A stretch of DNA of 64,000 bases from Comamonas thiooxydans (GCF_002157685.2 NZ_AP026738.1:2108001-2172000); one strand, 5' to 3'; shown: positions 49,069-57,519, counted from the stretch's first letter. The notes: a model not told the origin generated them from the sequence alone. Made by a program: numbers and translations.

Positions 49069-49335
49069 ATGGATCGAATGGATGCCAGTGCAACGTATGA
49101 AATGAGCCCGCGCAGGGTTGTGTTTGAGTACAGGACCAACGGTGAGGCTCGATCAGCAGCTATCAGTGGCGATGCGCTTGAGCGCCTGACGAGAGCCAAG
49201 GAACTTGCTGGAGCGGGGCAGAACTTGGCGGCATACAGAGCCCATTGGCAAGCAATTCATGGGCTGGCGGCGACAAAGCACGATCAAGGTCAGGGGCCTG
49301 TCGTCATTCGCGTCGGTGATATTCAAGCTCGATAG
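49069..49335 (+). CDS. Small protein resembling DUF1488
   Basis: 88 residues. The central part, RRVVFEYRTNGEARSAAISGDALERL, resembles the DUF1488 fold (short proteins of unknown function with a beta-hairpin and an ISxEAL-like helix start). The tail ends VVIRVGDIQAR. The start is ATG 49069 or 49078. There is no operon partner: the 280 bases to the next gene hold only a minus-strand terminator. The family match is from memory and tentative. Confidence 0.5.
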   Translation: MDRMDASATYEMSPRRVVFEYRTNGEARSAAISGDALERLTRAKELAGAGQNLAAYRAHWQAIHGLAATKHDQGQGPVVIRVGDIQAR

Positions 49336-49525
49336 AGTGATGTGGGTTCTGTGCCAGGCTCTCTGTGCTCATGAAGGAGTCAGGTGGCAATCTTTCTTGC
49401 TTCCTGAATCTGGACGTCAGGCCATTCGGCCTTGGTGGCCCGCTCCGTACCTTACGAAGCGGCTGTAAAGGCTATGGGGCTTGCTTAGTGGTGCAGTGCG
49501 CATGGCGCTCCGGCGCTCCAGGAAA

Positions 49526-49555
49526 CAAAAAGCTCGCACGATGGCGAGCCTGTTT
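49526..49555 (-). terminator. Terminator downstream of the SDR gene
   Basis: GCTCGC / GCGAGC stem. Read on the minus strand it is followed by TTTTTGTTTCCTGGAGCGCC, the same tail type seen after the terminators near 50803 and 53711. Confidence 0.65.
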
Positions 49556-49615
49556 GTTGATTGAAGTGGTTTGTCAGAGCCCACTCATGCGGCTCACGGT
49601 TGGAGTGTAGTTAAT

Positions 49616-50455
49616 TCATGTTGGGCGTCGTGGCGTTGGCAGATGGCCGCCGTCGACGTAGATGTTTTGACCAGTGATCCATTCGCCTTGGTCACTGCAC
49701 AGGAATGCGACCAAGTGGGCGATATCTTCGCCGGTACCTGCGCGACCCAGAGAGATGTAGCTGGCGATCATGTCGTCCCACACTTTGCCGCGAGGCACAT
49801 CATCCAGGCGACTTGTTTCCACGATGCCTGGAGCCACGACATTCACGCGAATCTTCTTGGGGCCAAGCTCTCGCGCCATGATGGTGGTCAGGCCATTGAT
49901 GGCCACCTTGGTGGTGGCGTAGGCGCCAGTGTCGGGTGCCAGCAGCTGCGCGGCCAGCGATGAAATATTGACGATGGCGCCGCCTTCTCCCTGTGCCTCC
50001 ATTTGTTTTGCGAACGCACGAGACATATAGAAGGTTCCATTCAGGTTGACATTCATCACCCGATGCCATGTATCGATGGATAGCTCTGTCACCGGGATGC
50101 GGTCGTCGCCGCGGGTTGCGCCCGCGTTGTTGATCAGAAAATCCACACGACCCCATTCTGCAATCGTGCATGCAAGCAATGCATCGATGGACTCTGGATT
50201 GCTGACATCGGAGACCATAGGCAGGGCGCGGCGCCCGAGCTGACGGATTTCATCTGCCACCGATTCGATATCGCGCCAATGCGCCTCGCGCTCATCTTCC
50301 GGATAAGTGTCGGGGGCGCGGCCCGTGCCCGTCAGGACAACATCACAACCGGCTTGCGCCAATGCCAGTGCAATGGGGCGACCGATGCTGCGCATCCGGC
50401 CTGCACCGGTGACCACGGCCACTTTGCCTTCAAAACCAGTCAACGTATACGACAT
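49616..50455 (-). CDS. Short-chain dehydrogenase/reductase
   Basis: 279-residue SDR oxidoreductase. The cofactor loop is VVTGAGRMRSIGRPIA, a longer variant of TGxxxGxG. NNAGATRGD, the catalytic S in IVNISSLAAQ, and Y-xxx-K in GAYATTK are intact. The C-terminal WITGQNIYVDGGH is classic for FabG-like enzymes. NAD or NADP preference and substrate are not clear. AAGGAAG precedes the start. It appears alone with its own terminator. Confidence 0.9.
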   Translation of the reverse strand: MSYTLTGFEGKVAVVTGAGRMRSIGRPIALALAQAGCDVVLTGTGRAPDTYPEDEREAHWRDIESVADEIRQLGRRALPMVSDVSNPESIDALLACTIAEWGRVDFLINNAGATRGDDRIPVTELSIDTWHRVMNVNLNGTFYMSRAFAKQMEAQGEGGAIVNISSLAAQLLAPDTGAYATTKVAINGLTTIMARELGPKKIRVNVVAPGIVETSRLDDVPRGKVWDDMIASYISLGRAGTGEDIAHLVAFLCSDQGEWITGQNIYVDGGHLPTPRRPT

Positions 50456-50802
50456 GCCACTTCCTTACGATAGGGACCCGGAACATTCAGACGAATCAAG
50501 ATTCTTCGGTCTGGCTTGATGCTCCTGCTCTCCAGTTTGCGCATCAAGGACGATGCAGCCGTTGAAGATCGAGCAACTCATCGGCCAAATTCTTGAAGTG
50601 GCGAAGTTGAGGAAAATCGTCTGATGGGACTAGGGACACGCGCCCATTGAAGGGTTCCTGCTGGCTTGTCAGTCAGAGATCTTCTGGGGTGCGCTGAGTG
50701 CAAGTGGAAGAGGTCGGTACGCCTTTTTGCGTTGGAGCAGTGGCAACTAAGAGGCGGGGGGGCTGACCGCCAGCCTTGGCTGAGACATCGCGCTCCAGAA
50801 AG
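50456..50802. other. Intergenic stretch without a recognisable gene
   Basis: The 402-base gap between the SDR and the Ntn-hydrolase genes (50456-50857) has short open frames on both strands, but none with a ribosome site, a domain or a plausible composition. Only the terminator at 50803-50825 stands out. Confidence 0.6.
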
Positions 50803-50825
50803 AAAAACCCGCACGGCGCGGGTTT
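50803..50825 (-). terminator. Terminator after the secreted Ntn-hydrolase gene
   Basis: AAACCCGC-ACG-GCGCGGGTTT hairpin. On the minus strand a TTTTTCTTTCTGGAGCGC tail follows, 33 bases past the gene's stop. Confidence 0.8.
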
Positions 50826-50857
50826 GTATCAGGGCAGAATCATTTGCTGAGAAATGA

Positions 50858-51931
50858 TCAGATGCCTTGAAATTTAAACGGCTCGGATGCCTTGAATTGG
50901 CCAGTGGCATCCCCTGAATAAGTGTGATTCTGGTCCGGTCCCAGATCGATCTTCATGACCTTGCCTTTTTCCTTGCTGAAGTCCAGTGCCTTCAGGTCCA
51001 CCCAGAATGTGTTGGGTGTCAGTGCCGACTCAAAGAAATACAGCTTGCGCTCGTGATCAAACACGGTGCGCCAGCGTGTAGAGGAAATATTGGGTTCCTC
51101 CGGAGTATTCAGGCCATAAGGAACAGAGGCATTGCGAATCACACTGAACACGCTGGCGAGTGCCTTGTTCGGGCTTTGATCCTTGGGTATTGCGTTCACG
51201 TAGAACGAAGCGCGGGCGAAGCGGTCTGCTGCACGGTTGGTGCCAGGCAGCATTGTGGTGCCCCCAATCTGTTTCCAGTATGCATTGAGCGCCAGTTGCT
51301 GGTCGAAGGTTGGCGAGTTTGTCATGACCTGGTATTGGCGACCATGATGAATGACTTGCTTGCCTGCGATGTATTCCACGATCGCGCTATCGCCGCTGGC
51401 GTCGGAGATTGAAAGGTGTACGGTTGTCAGCCGGTTTTCACCAGGCATGGTGTCGGATACGAGGGTGAATGGTTCCTGAATTAGCGCGGCTACTGCCTGC
51501 TGCACTGTCGCAAAGTTGTCCAGTACATATTGAGCCCAGGCGGCAATCGACAGGCCTGGCTTGCTATTGGTGCCAAATGCAGGATATTGCGACTCGACGA
51601 GCCATAGAAGGTTGGCATTCAGACCGGCTTCGTTGACTCCGTCGGTAGTGGAAATGTCATAGCCTGAAGTGATGACGCTACCGTACTTGGACGTCCAGCG
51701 CACAGTATTGGGGCCGGTTTCGCCAGTGCGCTGCATGCCTCGCGGCAGGACCCATAGGTTGCTGACGATGTCGCTCTTCCAGTCCATGGATCGTGCAGTG
51801 ATCACTTGGCCGTTGGCTCCGTGAAATACCAGCCTTGTGCATGCCCAGGAGCTGGACATGGCTGCTAGACCTGAAACTCCAAGCAGCAAGGCTGCCACAC
51901 GAGGGCGGATACACGGCATATTCATCTTCAT
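50858..51931 (-). CDS. Secreted choloylglycine-hydrolase-family (Ntn) amidase
   Basis: 357-residue linear-amide C-N hydrolase of the penicillin V acylase / bile salt hydrolase type. A signal peptide ends SSWA, directly followed by C31 in CTRLVFHG, so cleavage would expose the N-terminal nucleophile Cys. The conserved R and D are in ARSMDWKSD, with Asn residues in NEAGLNANLLWL and VMTNSPTFDQQ. The ATG at 51931 has GGAGG 6 bases upstream. Gram-negative relatives degrade N-acyl homoserine lactones or penicillin V; the substrate here is unproven. Confidence 0.9.
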   Translation of the reverse strand: MKMNMPCIRPRVAALLLGVSGLAAMSSSWACTRLVFHGANGQVITARSMDWKSDIVSNLWVLPRGMQRTGETGPNTVRWTSKYGSVITSGYDISTTDGVNEAGLNANLLWLVESQYPAFGTNSKPGLSIAAWAQYVLDNFATVQQAVAALIQEPFTLVSDTMPGENRLTTVHLSISDASGDSAIVEYIAGKQVIHHGRQYQVMTNSPTFDQQLALNAYWKQIGGTTMLPGTNRAADRFARASFYVNAIPKDQSPNKALASVFSVIRNASVPYGLNTPEEPNISSTRWRTVFDHERKLYFFESALTPNTFWVDLKALDFSKEKGKVMKIDLGPDQNHTYSGDATGQFKASEPFKFQGI

Positions 51932-52296
51932 TGAGCCTCCACGGTTAAAAAATGTGAATGGTGCCAAGCATGCCACATGCATTGGTAGTGAGATGTTGAT
52001 TGAGCTCCAGCGACGTAGATGTCAGGCCATAAACATTCAAGCGGCATCAGTACCTGCTCTTGCAATAGGCCCGGTAAGGCAATGGCGATTCACGAACGTC
52101 AGGCGCGAGGGCTTGTCCCTGGCAATGGCACCTCCTATTTCAAGGAAAGCTGCGATCGTGCAGGCTCTCGGCGTCCATACCCGCATCAAGAAGCGCAAAG
52201 TGCTTGATGGCGGTGGGCAGTGGGCGGGAATGACCATTCACAAGGCAGTGATCTGACGGCTGACGGCTCAGGGTCTTGGTTAGCGGTAGATTTGAA
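51932..52296. other. Gap with one doubtful open frame
   Basis: An 87-codon plus-strand frame (51993-52256, starting MLIELQRRRC and ending TIHKAVI) is the only candidate. Its last 45 codons look more protein-like than the first half, so it could be a decayed gene end. No ribosome site or family is evident. Confidence 0.3.
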
Positions 52297-53451
52297 CTAG
52301 GCGAGAACTACGCGATTGCGTCCAGCGGCCTTGCCTCGATACATAGCAGCATCAGCGCGCGAGATGAGGGCTTCTGCGGTTTCTCCCTGTCGATACTGAG
52401 TCACACCCAACGTACACGTCACTTGCAGATCTTTGTGCACTAACTGTGTCCACGGGAGTGCTTCTGTGCTTTCGCGAATTCTTTCGAGCAGCACTCCTGC
52501 CTGGGTCAGTTGGGTATCACAGAGCACCAGAAGAAATTCTTCTCCGCCGTAACGACCAGCGCAATCGGTTGCACGAATCTGCGAAGACAGAAGTTGTCCA
52601 AAGGCTCGAAGCACTTGATCTCCTCCTTCATGACCGTAACGGTCATTGACCTGTTTGAAGAAGTCAATGTCAAGCAATGCGATGCAAAACGGGGCGTCTC
52701 TGCGTTGAGCCGCATGAATACATTGTTGCAGTCGATCCATGACCCCTCGGCGGTTTGCCAGTCCCGTCAAGTCATCGTTGCGCACCAAGTTTTCAATCTG
52801 CTTCAGCGCGATGGCCAGTTTTTCATTACTCGCACTGAGTCGATATTGCATGCCGCGAAAGTAGGTGACCAGCACGCTGCATCGGACGACTGCTCCGAGC
52901 ATGACACCGACAGTGAGGGACTGTCCGATGAGGGTGTCGGTGGTCATGCGCATCTGTGGCCCTACCCAGTAGACAGCCAGCGCAACTGCAATGAGCGTGC
53001 AACTCCAGGTCATCCAGAAACTGGTCCGCCGCGGCGCAAGAAAGCCGTCGGTACTGAAGACCAGAAGCATAACCAGTGCCTGGAACGCAACCGGAGGAGC
53101 TGCGACAAGCAAGCCCAGCACCCCTGTAACCGAGACCAGTTGGTGCCAGAAGAACAAGCCAGGGTCACTCCGTGTCTGGCTCCAACCACTGGCGTAGGCC
53201 CAGGTGATGAAGGCCATCCCTGCACCTATCCAGAGCCCATACAGCAGCACTGCATGCAACGGCACGTAGCCTGCCCAGCAGTGGCCGAGGAATAGCATGA
53301 AGGCATATAGATGGCTCAATAGGACCGAAGCGTGCAACTGCCATGTGCGCTTGCGCCAGCGTTCGAAATGCTGAGTTTCATTGGCAAGAGGCGATGAAGA
53401 CTTAGGGCCCCACAAAGGTGGTCCGCGTGTTTTTTCAGGGGAGTGAGCCAT
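52297..53451 (-). CDS. Membrane-bound diguanylate cyclase
   Basis: 384 residues. About six hydrophobic segments occupy residues 40-205, followed by a short coiled linker (LSASNEKLAIALKQIENL) and a C-terminal GGDEF domain. It has DDLTGLANRRG, the active GGEEF in GRYGGEEFLLVL and an RATD product-inhibition site five residues upstream. It should make c-di-GMP from two GTP. The N-terminal region has no named sensor domain that I recognise. It is monocistronic. Confidence 0.93.
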   Translation of the reverse strand: MAHSPEKTRGPPLWGPKSSSPLANETQHFERWRKRTWQLHASVLLSHLYAFMLFLGHCWAGYVPLHAVLLYGLWIGAGMAFITWAYASGWSQTRSDPGLFFWHQLVSVTGVLGLLVAAPPVAFQALVMLLVFSTDGFLAPRRTSFWMTWSCTLIAVALAVYWVGPQMRMTTDTLIGQSLTVGVMLGAVVRCSVLVTYFRGMQYRLSASNEKLAIALKQIENLVRNDDLTGLANRRGVMDRLQQCIHAAQRRDAPFCIALLDIDFFKQVNDRYGHEGGDQVLRAFGQLLSSQIRATDCAGRYGGEEFLLVLCDTQLTQAGVLLERIRESTEALPWTQLVHKDLQVTCTLGVTQYRQGETAEALISRADAAMYRGKAAGRNRVVLA

Positions 53452-53833
53452 TGCCGGTTAATGGTCGCTAAAGTGCGGTTGGTTGTTACAAATAACAGTT
53501 TGCCCGAATTCTGGCCCCGGAAAATTACGGTGAGTGACCTGGCAAAGCTTGGCTCGAACTTGATAGCTATCGGTGCATACGGCAAGGTGACCCAGAGTCA
53601 TTGGAAGGCTATGTCGGTAGAAGCGTTTCCTGGCGCCTTTAACTCGACATGCCGACCTACGGCACTGCGGTAAATGATCATGCTCTTGAACATTGCGCTC
53701 CAGAAACAAAAAAGCCCGCTTGAACCGGGACGGTGCACGAATTGGGTAGGCAAACAGGAAGTTCAACAAGAACTTACATGCGGTGCGCGCGGCAAGACTA
53801 GCCTGCAATGCTCCACGTTCTTAAGGAGTTGCT
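53452..53833. other. Gap before the lipoprotein cassette
   Basis: No gene is visible. At 53695-53731 lies GCGCTCCAGAAACAAAAAAGC followed by a weak CCCG / CGGG stem, resembling a decayed minus-strand terminator although no minus-strand gene ends here. At 53737-53778 begins the sequence shared with the second lipoprotein cassette. Confidence 0.55.
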
Positions 53834-54049
53834 ATGAAAGCGCTACTTTTAATCGCGGCACTTGCCAGCCTGCTGGCAGGATGCTCAATGATGCCGGGAC
53901 GTAGTTCCGGGTCTATGCCTGCCGAGAGTTCCAGCCAGACGATGGGCGGCATGAATACGAGCGGCGACCGGGATCGCTGGATGCATGACGACAATGGACG
54001 TCCTTGGACCGGAGGTGATGGTGCCTTCTATGGGGCTCAGAACATGTAG
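53834..54049 (+). CDS. Small lipoprotein, first copy
   Basis: 71 residues starting MKALLLIAALASLLAGCSMMPG. The LLAGC lipobox gives a mature lipoprotein of about 55 residues rich in Gly, Ser, Met and Asp, ending YGAQNM. AAGGAG precedes the ATG at a good distance. It is a paralogue of the gene at 54372 and shares its upstream region. The mature part is low in order and has no recognised domain. Function unknown; the conserved promoter region suggests co-regulation of both copies. Confidence 0.8.
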   Translation: MKALLLIAALASLLAGCSMMPGRSSGSMPAESSSQTMGGMNTSGDRDRWMHDDNGRPWTGGDGAFYGAQNM

Positions 54050-54371
54050 GTGAATAGCAGGGTCAAGGTTTTGCTTCGAGGCACTGCACGGTCCTTTCGT
54101 CCAGCCGCTCGGCATACGTGCCTGGGCACACGAATTCGTCGCGCAGTGCCTTCACTGGAACAAAGGGCTCATCAGCCTGCCAGAAAGAGCCGATCAGCCT
54201 CGTCATCAGGTAGACAGCCAGGTTTTATGGCTTCAAAGCTTCAAAAAACAGAGCGCATCAATACTGACTGTTGTATGAATTAGGTAAGCAAAGTAGCCGT
54301 TCAACAAGAACTTACAGCGGGCACACGCCTCAGGAATAGCCTTGAAGACTCCTTCTTCTCAAGGAGTTGTC
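54050..54371. other. Spacer between the two lipoprotein copies
   Basis: On the minus strand, about 54054-54209 reads as a 47-codon frame ending ERLDERTVQCLEAKP, which resembles LEWLGDKTVQRLKEDPW encoded on the minus strand after the second copy (about 54650-54720). These look like remnants of one minus-strand gene that were duplicated with the cassette. The rest is the second copy's upstream region. Confidence 0.4.
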
Positions 54372-54599
54372 ATGAAAGCGCTACTTTTAATTGCGGCAGT
54401 CGCCAGTACGCTGGCGGGTTGCTCGATGATGCCGGGGCGTGATGCCGGACACATGCCAGCGCAAGGTGCCCAGCAGACGATGGGAAGCAGTGATATGCGC
54501 TATGAATGGGGGCGTGGAGCGTATCAAGGTCCAGGCAGCATGCCGCTGTGGGCAGGCGGGGATGACACTTCTGGAGGCCTTGGCTGGCGCCGTGATTAG
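54372..54599 (+). CDS. Small lipoprotein, second copy
   Basis: 75 residues starting MKALLLIAAVASTLAGCSMMPG, with lipobox TLAGC. The signal region is nearly identical to the first copy (53834), while the mature part has diverged (RYEWGRGAYQGPGSMPLWAGGDD... WRRD). AAGGAG lies upstream. Faster change in the mature part than in the signal and promoter suggests that expression and export are conserved while sequence drifts. Function unknown. Confidence 0.78.
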   Translation: MKALLLIAAVASTLAGCSMMPGRDAGHMPAQGAQQTMGSSDMRYEWGRGAYQGPGSMPLWAGGDDTSGGLGWRRD

Positions 54600-55053
54600 C
54601 AGCAAGAACCTCATTTTGTGCGAATGCCGCTATTTCCTGCCTGGCACTCCAAGGATCTTCCTTTAGACGCTGCACGGTCTTGTCGCCCAGCCACTCCAGG
54701 AGGTTCCGATCGCCTAGTATTGACTGGGTAAGTCCAGCATCCTTCAACCAAAGGCATTTCCCATTCATCGACCGCAATCATCGCGCGTGTGGCGTTGGCA
54801 TCGATTTCAACTGGGATTGTCGAAGGAGTTGACGTGGTTGGCCTGCATCAGTTATTCATGCGGAACTTTGATGAGCTGGGCTAGTCGTTGTTGTGGGACT
54901 TCAGGTGCTGCAAGAAGTTGGGTAGATGCGCTTGTGGCCGATTTTGATCGGCGGCCCGTCGGGCAGGCGAGAGTGTCTCGGAGCAGGCAGCTGCGGCTGC
55001 GGCATGGAGTCTGGTCGGAAACGACCAGAAGCGGCTGCTTAAGCTCAAGGAGC
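54600..55053. other. Gap between the lipoprotein and LysR genes
   Basis: 454 bases without a supported gene. The first 120 bases carry the second minus-strand-like remnant (EWLGDKTVQRLKEDPWSARQ in translation). Several frames are open on both strands further on, but none has a start site or family resemblance. Confidence 0.5.
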
Positions 55054-55938
55054 TTAAGGTCCACTCTTTAGGTGGTCGGCGGCCAGCATTTGCCTCAACG
55101 CCTCCATGGAGGCTGACTCCTGCTGTGGCAACCAGACCAGATGCGTGGTCACTTCTGCATAGTGTCTGGGCAGGGGAAGCACTTGCAACTGTGGTTCAGC
55201 ATGTACGGCCCTCAAGATGGAGCGCGGCATGATGCCAACGCCCGTACCGGCTGCAATGCAGGCCACGATGGCGTGGTAGGACGCCATCTCCAGAATGCGG
55301 TGAGGGGCAGTTCCGATACTGGCAAACCATTCCTCCAGGATTCGACGGTACGAACAGCCTGCTGGGAATGCAATCACTGTGCAGCGTGACAACTGTTCCA
55401 AATCCAGCACACCGGTAGCCGAGCGTGCGGCGATGAGCACCAGTTCCTCATCGAATGCTTTCTGGGTCGCCAGTCCCGGTGTCGTAAAGGGCTCAGAAAT
55501 CAGCGCTGCATCCACTTCATAACGCTGAACCATGTCCAGCAACCGTGATGTGGATCCGGTAACCAGTTCGATGAACACATCCGGGTAGCGCTCATGAAAT
55601 CTGGATAGAAACGGAGGCAGTCGCGCCGCTGCCGCGCTCTCCAGTGTGCCCAGTCGTAGCGTACCCTGCGGCGCTCGAAGCAGCATTGCGGACTCGGCCT
55701 CTGACGACAGTCGCAATATCCGTTCGGCGTAGCCGCGCAGTACCTCGCCTTCGGCCGAGAGCTTGAGCCGGTTGCCATGCCGCAAAAAGAGTTGCACGCC
55801 CAGACGCTCCTCCAGATTGCGGATGCGCGTGGTGACATTGGACTGCACGCGGTTCATCTGCCTGGCAGCCTGGGTGACACTACCGGTATCGACAACAGAC
55901 CTGAAGAACGCCAGCGATTCCAGATCGATCTTTCTCAT
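55054..55938 (-). CDS. LysR-family transcriptional regulator
   Basis: 294 residues. The N-terminal winged helix (about 1-60) reads MRKIDLESLAFFRSVVDTGSVTQAARQMNRVQSNVTTRIRNLEERLG, with the usual helix-turn-helix. An effector-binding domain follows (about 90-290). It diverges from the glutamine-amidotransferase and racemase-like genes, so it probably controls them, with a candidate site at 55951-55979. The effector is unknown; an amino acid is a natural guess from the neighbours. Confidence 0.92.
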   Translation of the reverse strand: MRKIDLESLAFFRSVVDTGSVTQAARQMNRVQSNVTTRIRNLEERLGVQLFLRHGNRLKLSAEGEVLRGYAERILRLSSEAESAMLLRAPQGTLRLGTLESAAAARLPPFLSRFHERYPDVFIELVTGSTSRLLDMVQRYEVDAALISEPFTTPGLATQKAFDEELVLIAARSATGVLDLEQLSRCTVIAFPAGCSYRRILEEWFASIGTAPHRILEMASYHAIVACIAAGTGVGIMPRSILRAVHAEPQLQVLPLPRHYAEVTTHLVWLPQQESASMEALRQMLAADHLKSGP

Positions 55939-55950
55939 TTAAAGATTTGC

Positions 55951-55979
55951 TCATCATTGGAATTCAGTATTCATGATGG
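55951..55979. promoter_or_regulatory. Candidate LysR operator
   Basis: TCATCAT and ATGATGG arms (6 of 7 matching) flank GGAATTCAGTATTC in the divergent region, starting 13 bases upstream of lysR. Arm spacing fits a LysR dimer site. Weak evidence. Confidence 0.35.
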
Positions 55980-56026
55980 ATTTGTTTCACTAAAGTGTGA
56001 GGTCTTGCCACCTTCCTACATTTCTC

Positions 56027-56827
56027 GTGGACTCTCCATCTTTGCTGCTGATCCAGGCGGGCACGCCGCCCGAGGACATCCGAGTCATCGCAGGCGATCT
56101 TCCCCAGTGGTTTCTGGCAGCCGTCGGCTGCAGGCCCGAAACCATGGACATTGTGAAGGTGTATGAAGGAGAGCCTATGCCCGAGCCCGGACAGCATCGT
56201 GCGGCGATCATCACGGGCTCGTGGTCCATGGTGACCGATCAGCATCCCTGGAGTGAAGCGACCGCCATATGGATACGGCAGGCTGTGACACAGGGGATGC
56301 CTCTCATGGGCGTTTGCTATGGGCATCAGCTTATGGCTCATGCACTGGGAGGAGCAGTGGATTACCACCCTGACGGCAGAGAGATGGGGAGTCTGGAGAT
56401 CGAACAACTGGCGGTTGCAGAGCCGGACGCCTGGCTTGCCGGATGCCCACCTCGCTTCCAGGCCCACCTCACACATCTTCAGACCATCCTGCGCCTGCCC
56501 AATGGAGCCAGGGCACTGGCTCGCTCAACTCACGATCCCCATCAGGTAGTCCGATACAGCCCTACCGCAGTGTCCGTGCAGTTTCATCCAGAGTTCACAT
56601 CTGAAATCATGGCAGCCTGCATCAATGCAAGAGCGCAAGTGCTGCGCGCGGAAGGTCTGGATCCAGCGGCCATGCTGCAAGGCGTTAGTCCGACACCAAC
56701 GCCGTTGATGCTGCTAAAGCGCTTCATCGAAACCCATGTTGACACCGTTTCAGCAGGCAATTCAGCCGCCTCGCTGAATGTCGCCATGGACAACCACCCG
56801 GAATTACCTCAAGGAACGGCGAAATGA
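56027..56827 (+). CDS. Class I glutamine amidotransferase-like protein
   Basis: 266 residues from a GTG start; an earlier GTG at 55997 is possible. The triad region is intact: C97 in MGVCYGHQLMAHALGG and His/Glu in VQFHPEFTSE, as in GMP-synthase-type glutaminase domains. The protein is a lone glutaminase domain without a synthase partner. Its last four bases overlap the racemase-like gene (ATGA), so the two are coupled. It might hydrolyse glutamine or a gamma-glutamyl compound; the reaction is unknown. Confidence 0.85.
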   Translation: MDSPSLLLIQAGTPPEDIRVIAGDLPQWFLAAVGCRPETMDIVKVYEGEPMPEPGQHRAAIITGSWSMVTDQHPWSEATAIWIRQAVTQGMPLMGVCYGHQLMAHALGGAVDYHPDGREMGSLEIEQLAVAEPDAWLAGCPPRFQAHLTHLQTILRLPNGARALARSTHDPHQVVRYSPTAVSVQFHPEFTSEIMAACINARAQVLRAEGLDPAAMLQGVSPTPTPLMLLKRFIETHVDTVSAGNSAASLNVAMDNHPELPQGTAK

Positions 56828-57519
56828 GGAAACTCGGCCTCATTGGTGGCATCGGCCCGGAGTCCACCGTGGCCTATTACCGAAAGATCATTCACGGCGT
56901 TCAGGCACAGACTGGCAAGGAGAATCTGCCTCGCCTGTCCATCGAAAGCCTCAACGCTTTCAAGGTGTTCAGCCTTTGTCGTGAGCGCGAGTTCGCGCAG
57001 CTTGCCGACTATGTGCTCGGCGCAATTCACAGCCTGGCCGCCGGTGGTGCGGACATGGTGGGGTTGACTGGCAATACGCCCAACATCGTTCTGGACCGCA
57101 TACTCCCGCTGTCGCCGGTTCCCATAGTGAGTGCCATTGATGCCACCTGCAACGCGGCAAAGGAGCGAGGCGCACGAAGAGTCGGTTTGCTGGGTACCGT
57201 GTTCACCATGACAAATACATTCTTCAAGACACCTTTTGAAGATCGGGGCATACAAGTTATCGTGCCCAGTGAGCATCAGATTGCGCAAATCCAGGCCAAG
57301 ATCGAGGCCGAACTGGAGCACGGCCTTGTCAAAGAGAACACTCGCCAGGAGTTCGTTGCCATCATTCAGGATTTGCAGCAACGTGAAGGTATCGACCATG
57401 TAGCACTCGCCTGCACTGAACTGCCGCTGATCCTTAGTGACCGCAACAGCCCTGTTCCCTGCCTCGATACCGTCGAAATCCACGTAGAGGCATTGATTCG
57501 TGCGGTGCTTTCGAGCTGA
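56824..57519 (+). CDS. Aspartate/glutamate racemase-family protein with altered site
   Basis: 231 residues. The N-terminal KLGLIGGIGPESTVAYYRKI is typical of aspartate racemases. Family members need two acid/base residues. The second, C in ALACTELPLIL, is present. At the first, where relatives have CNT or TNT followed by a conserved His, this protein has LTGNTPN, so Gly replaces the catalytic Cys/Thr and Asn the His. It may be a one-base racemase variant, a different lyase or isomerase, or inactive. It is translationally coupled to the glutaminase-like gene. Confidence 0.83.
   Translation: MRKLGLIGGIGPESTVAYYRKIIHGVQAQTGKENLPRLSIESLNAFKVFSLCREREFAQLADYVLGAIHSLAAGGADMVGLTGNTPNIVLDRILPLSPVPIVSAIDATCNAAKERGARRVGLLGTVFTMTNTFFKTPFEDRGIQVIVPSEHQIAQIQAKIEAELEHGLVKENTRQEFVAIIQDLQQREGIDHVALACTELPLILSDRNSPVPCLDTVEIHVEALIRAVLSS

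Larger units (their letters stand above)
53737..54690 (+). repeat. Tandem duplication of a small lipoprotein cassette
   Basis: The block upstream of the first lipoprotein gene (from 53737) recurs upstream of the second (from about 54275). GTTCAACAAGAACTTACA occurs at 53761-53778 and 54299-54316, each exactly 73 bases before its ATG, an offset of 538. Similarity continues through the ribosome site and signal peptide. Downstream, both copies carry a related minus-strand-like segment, CTGCACGGTC followed by CCAGCC (near 54084 and 54669). Confidence 0.85.

Noticed and set aside
48650..54700. Possible genomic island
   Set aside because: No integrase, tRNA, direct-repeat ends or phage genes. Genes are ordinary chromosomal types with many intergenic spaces.
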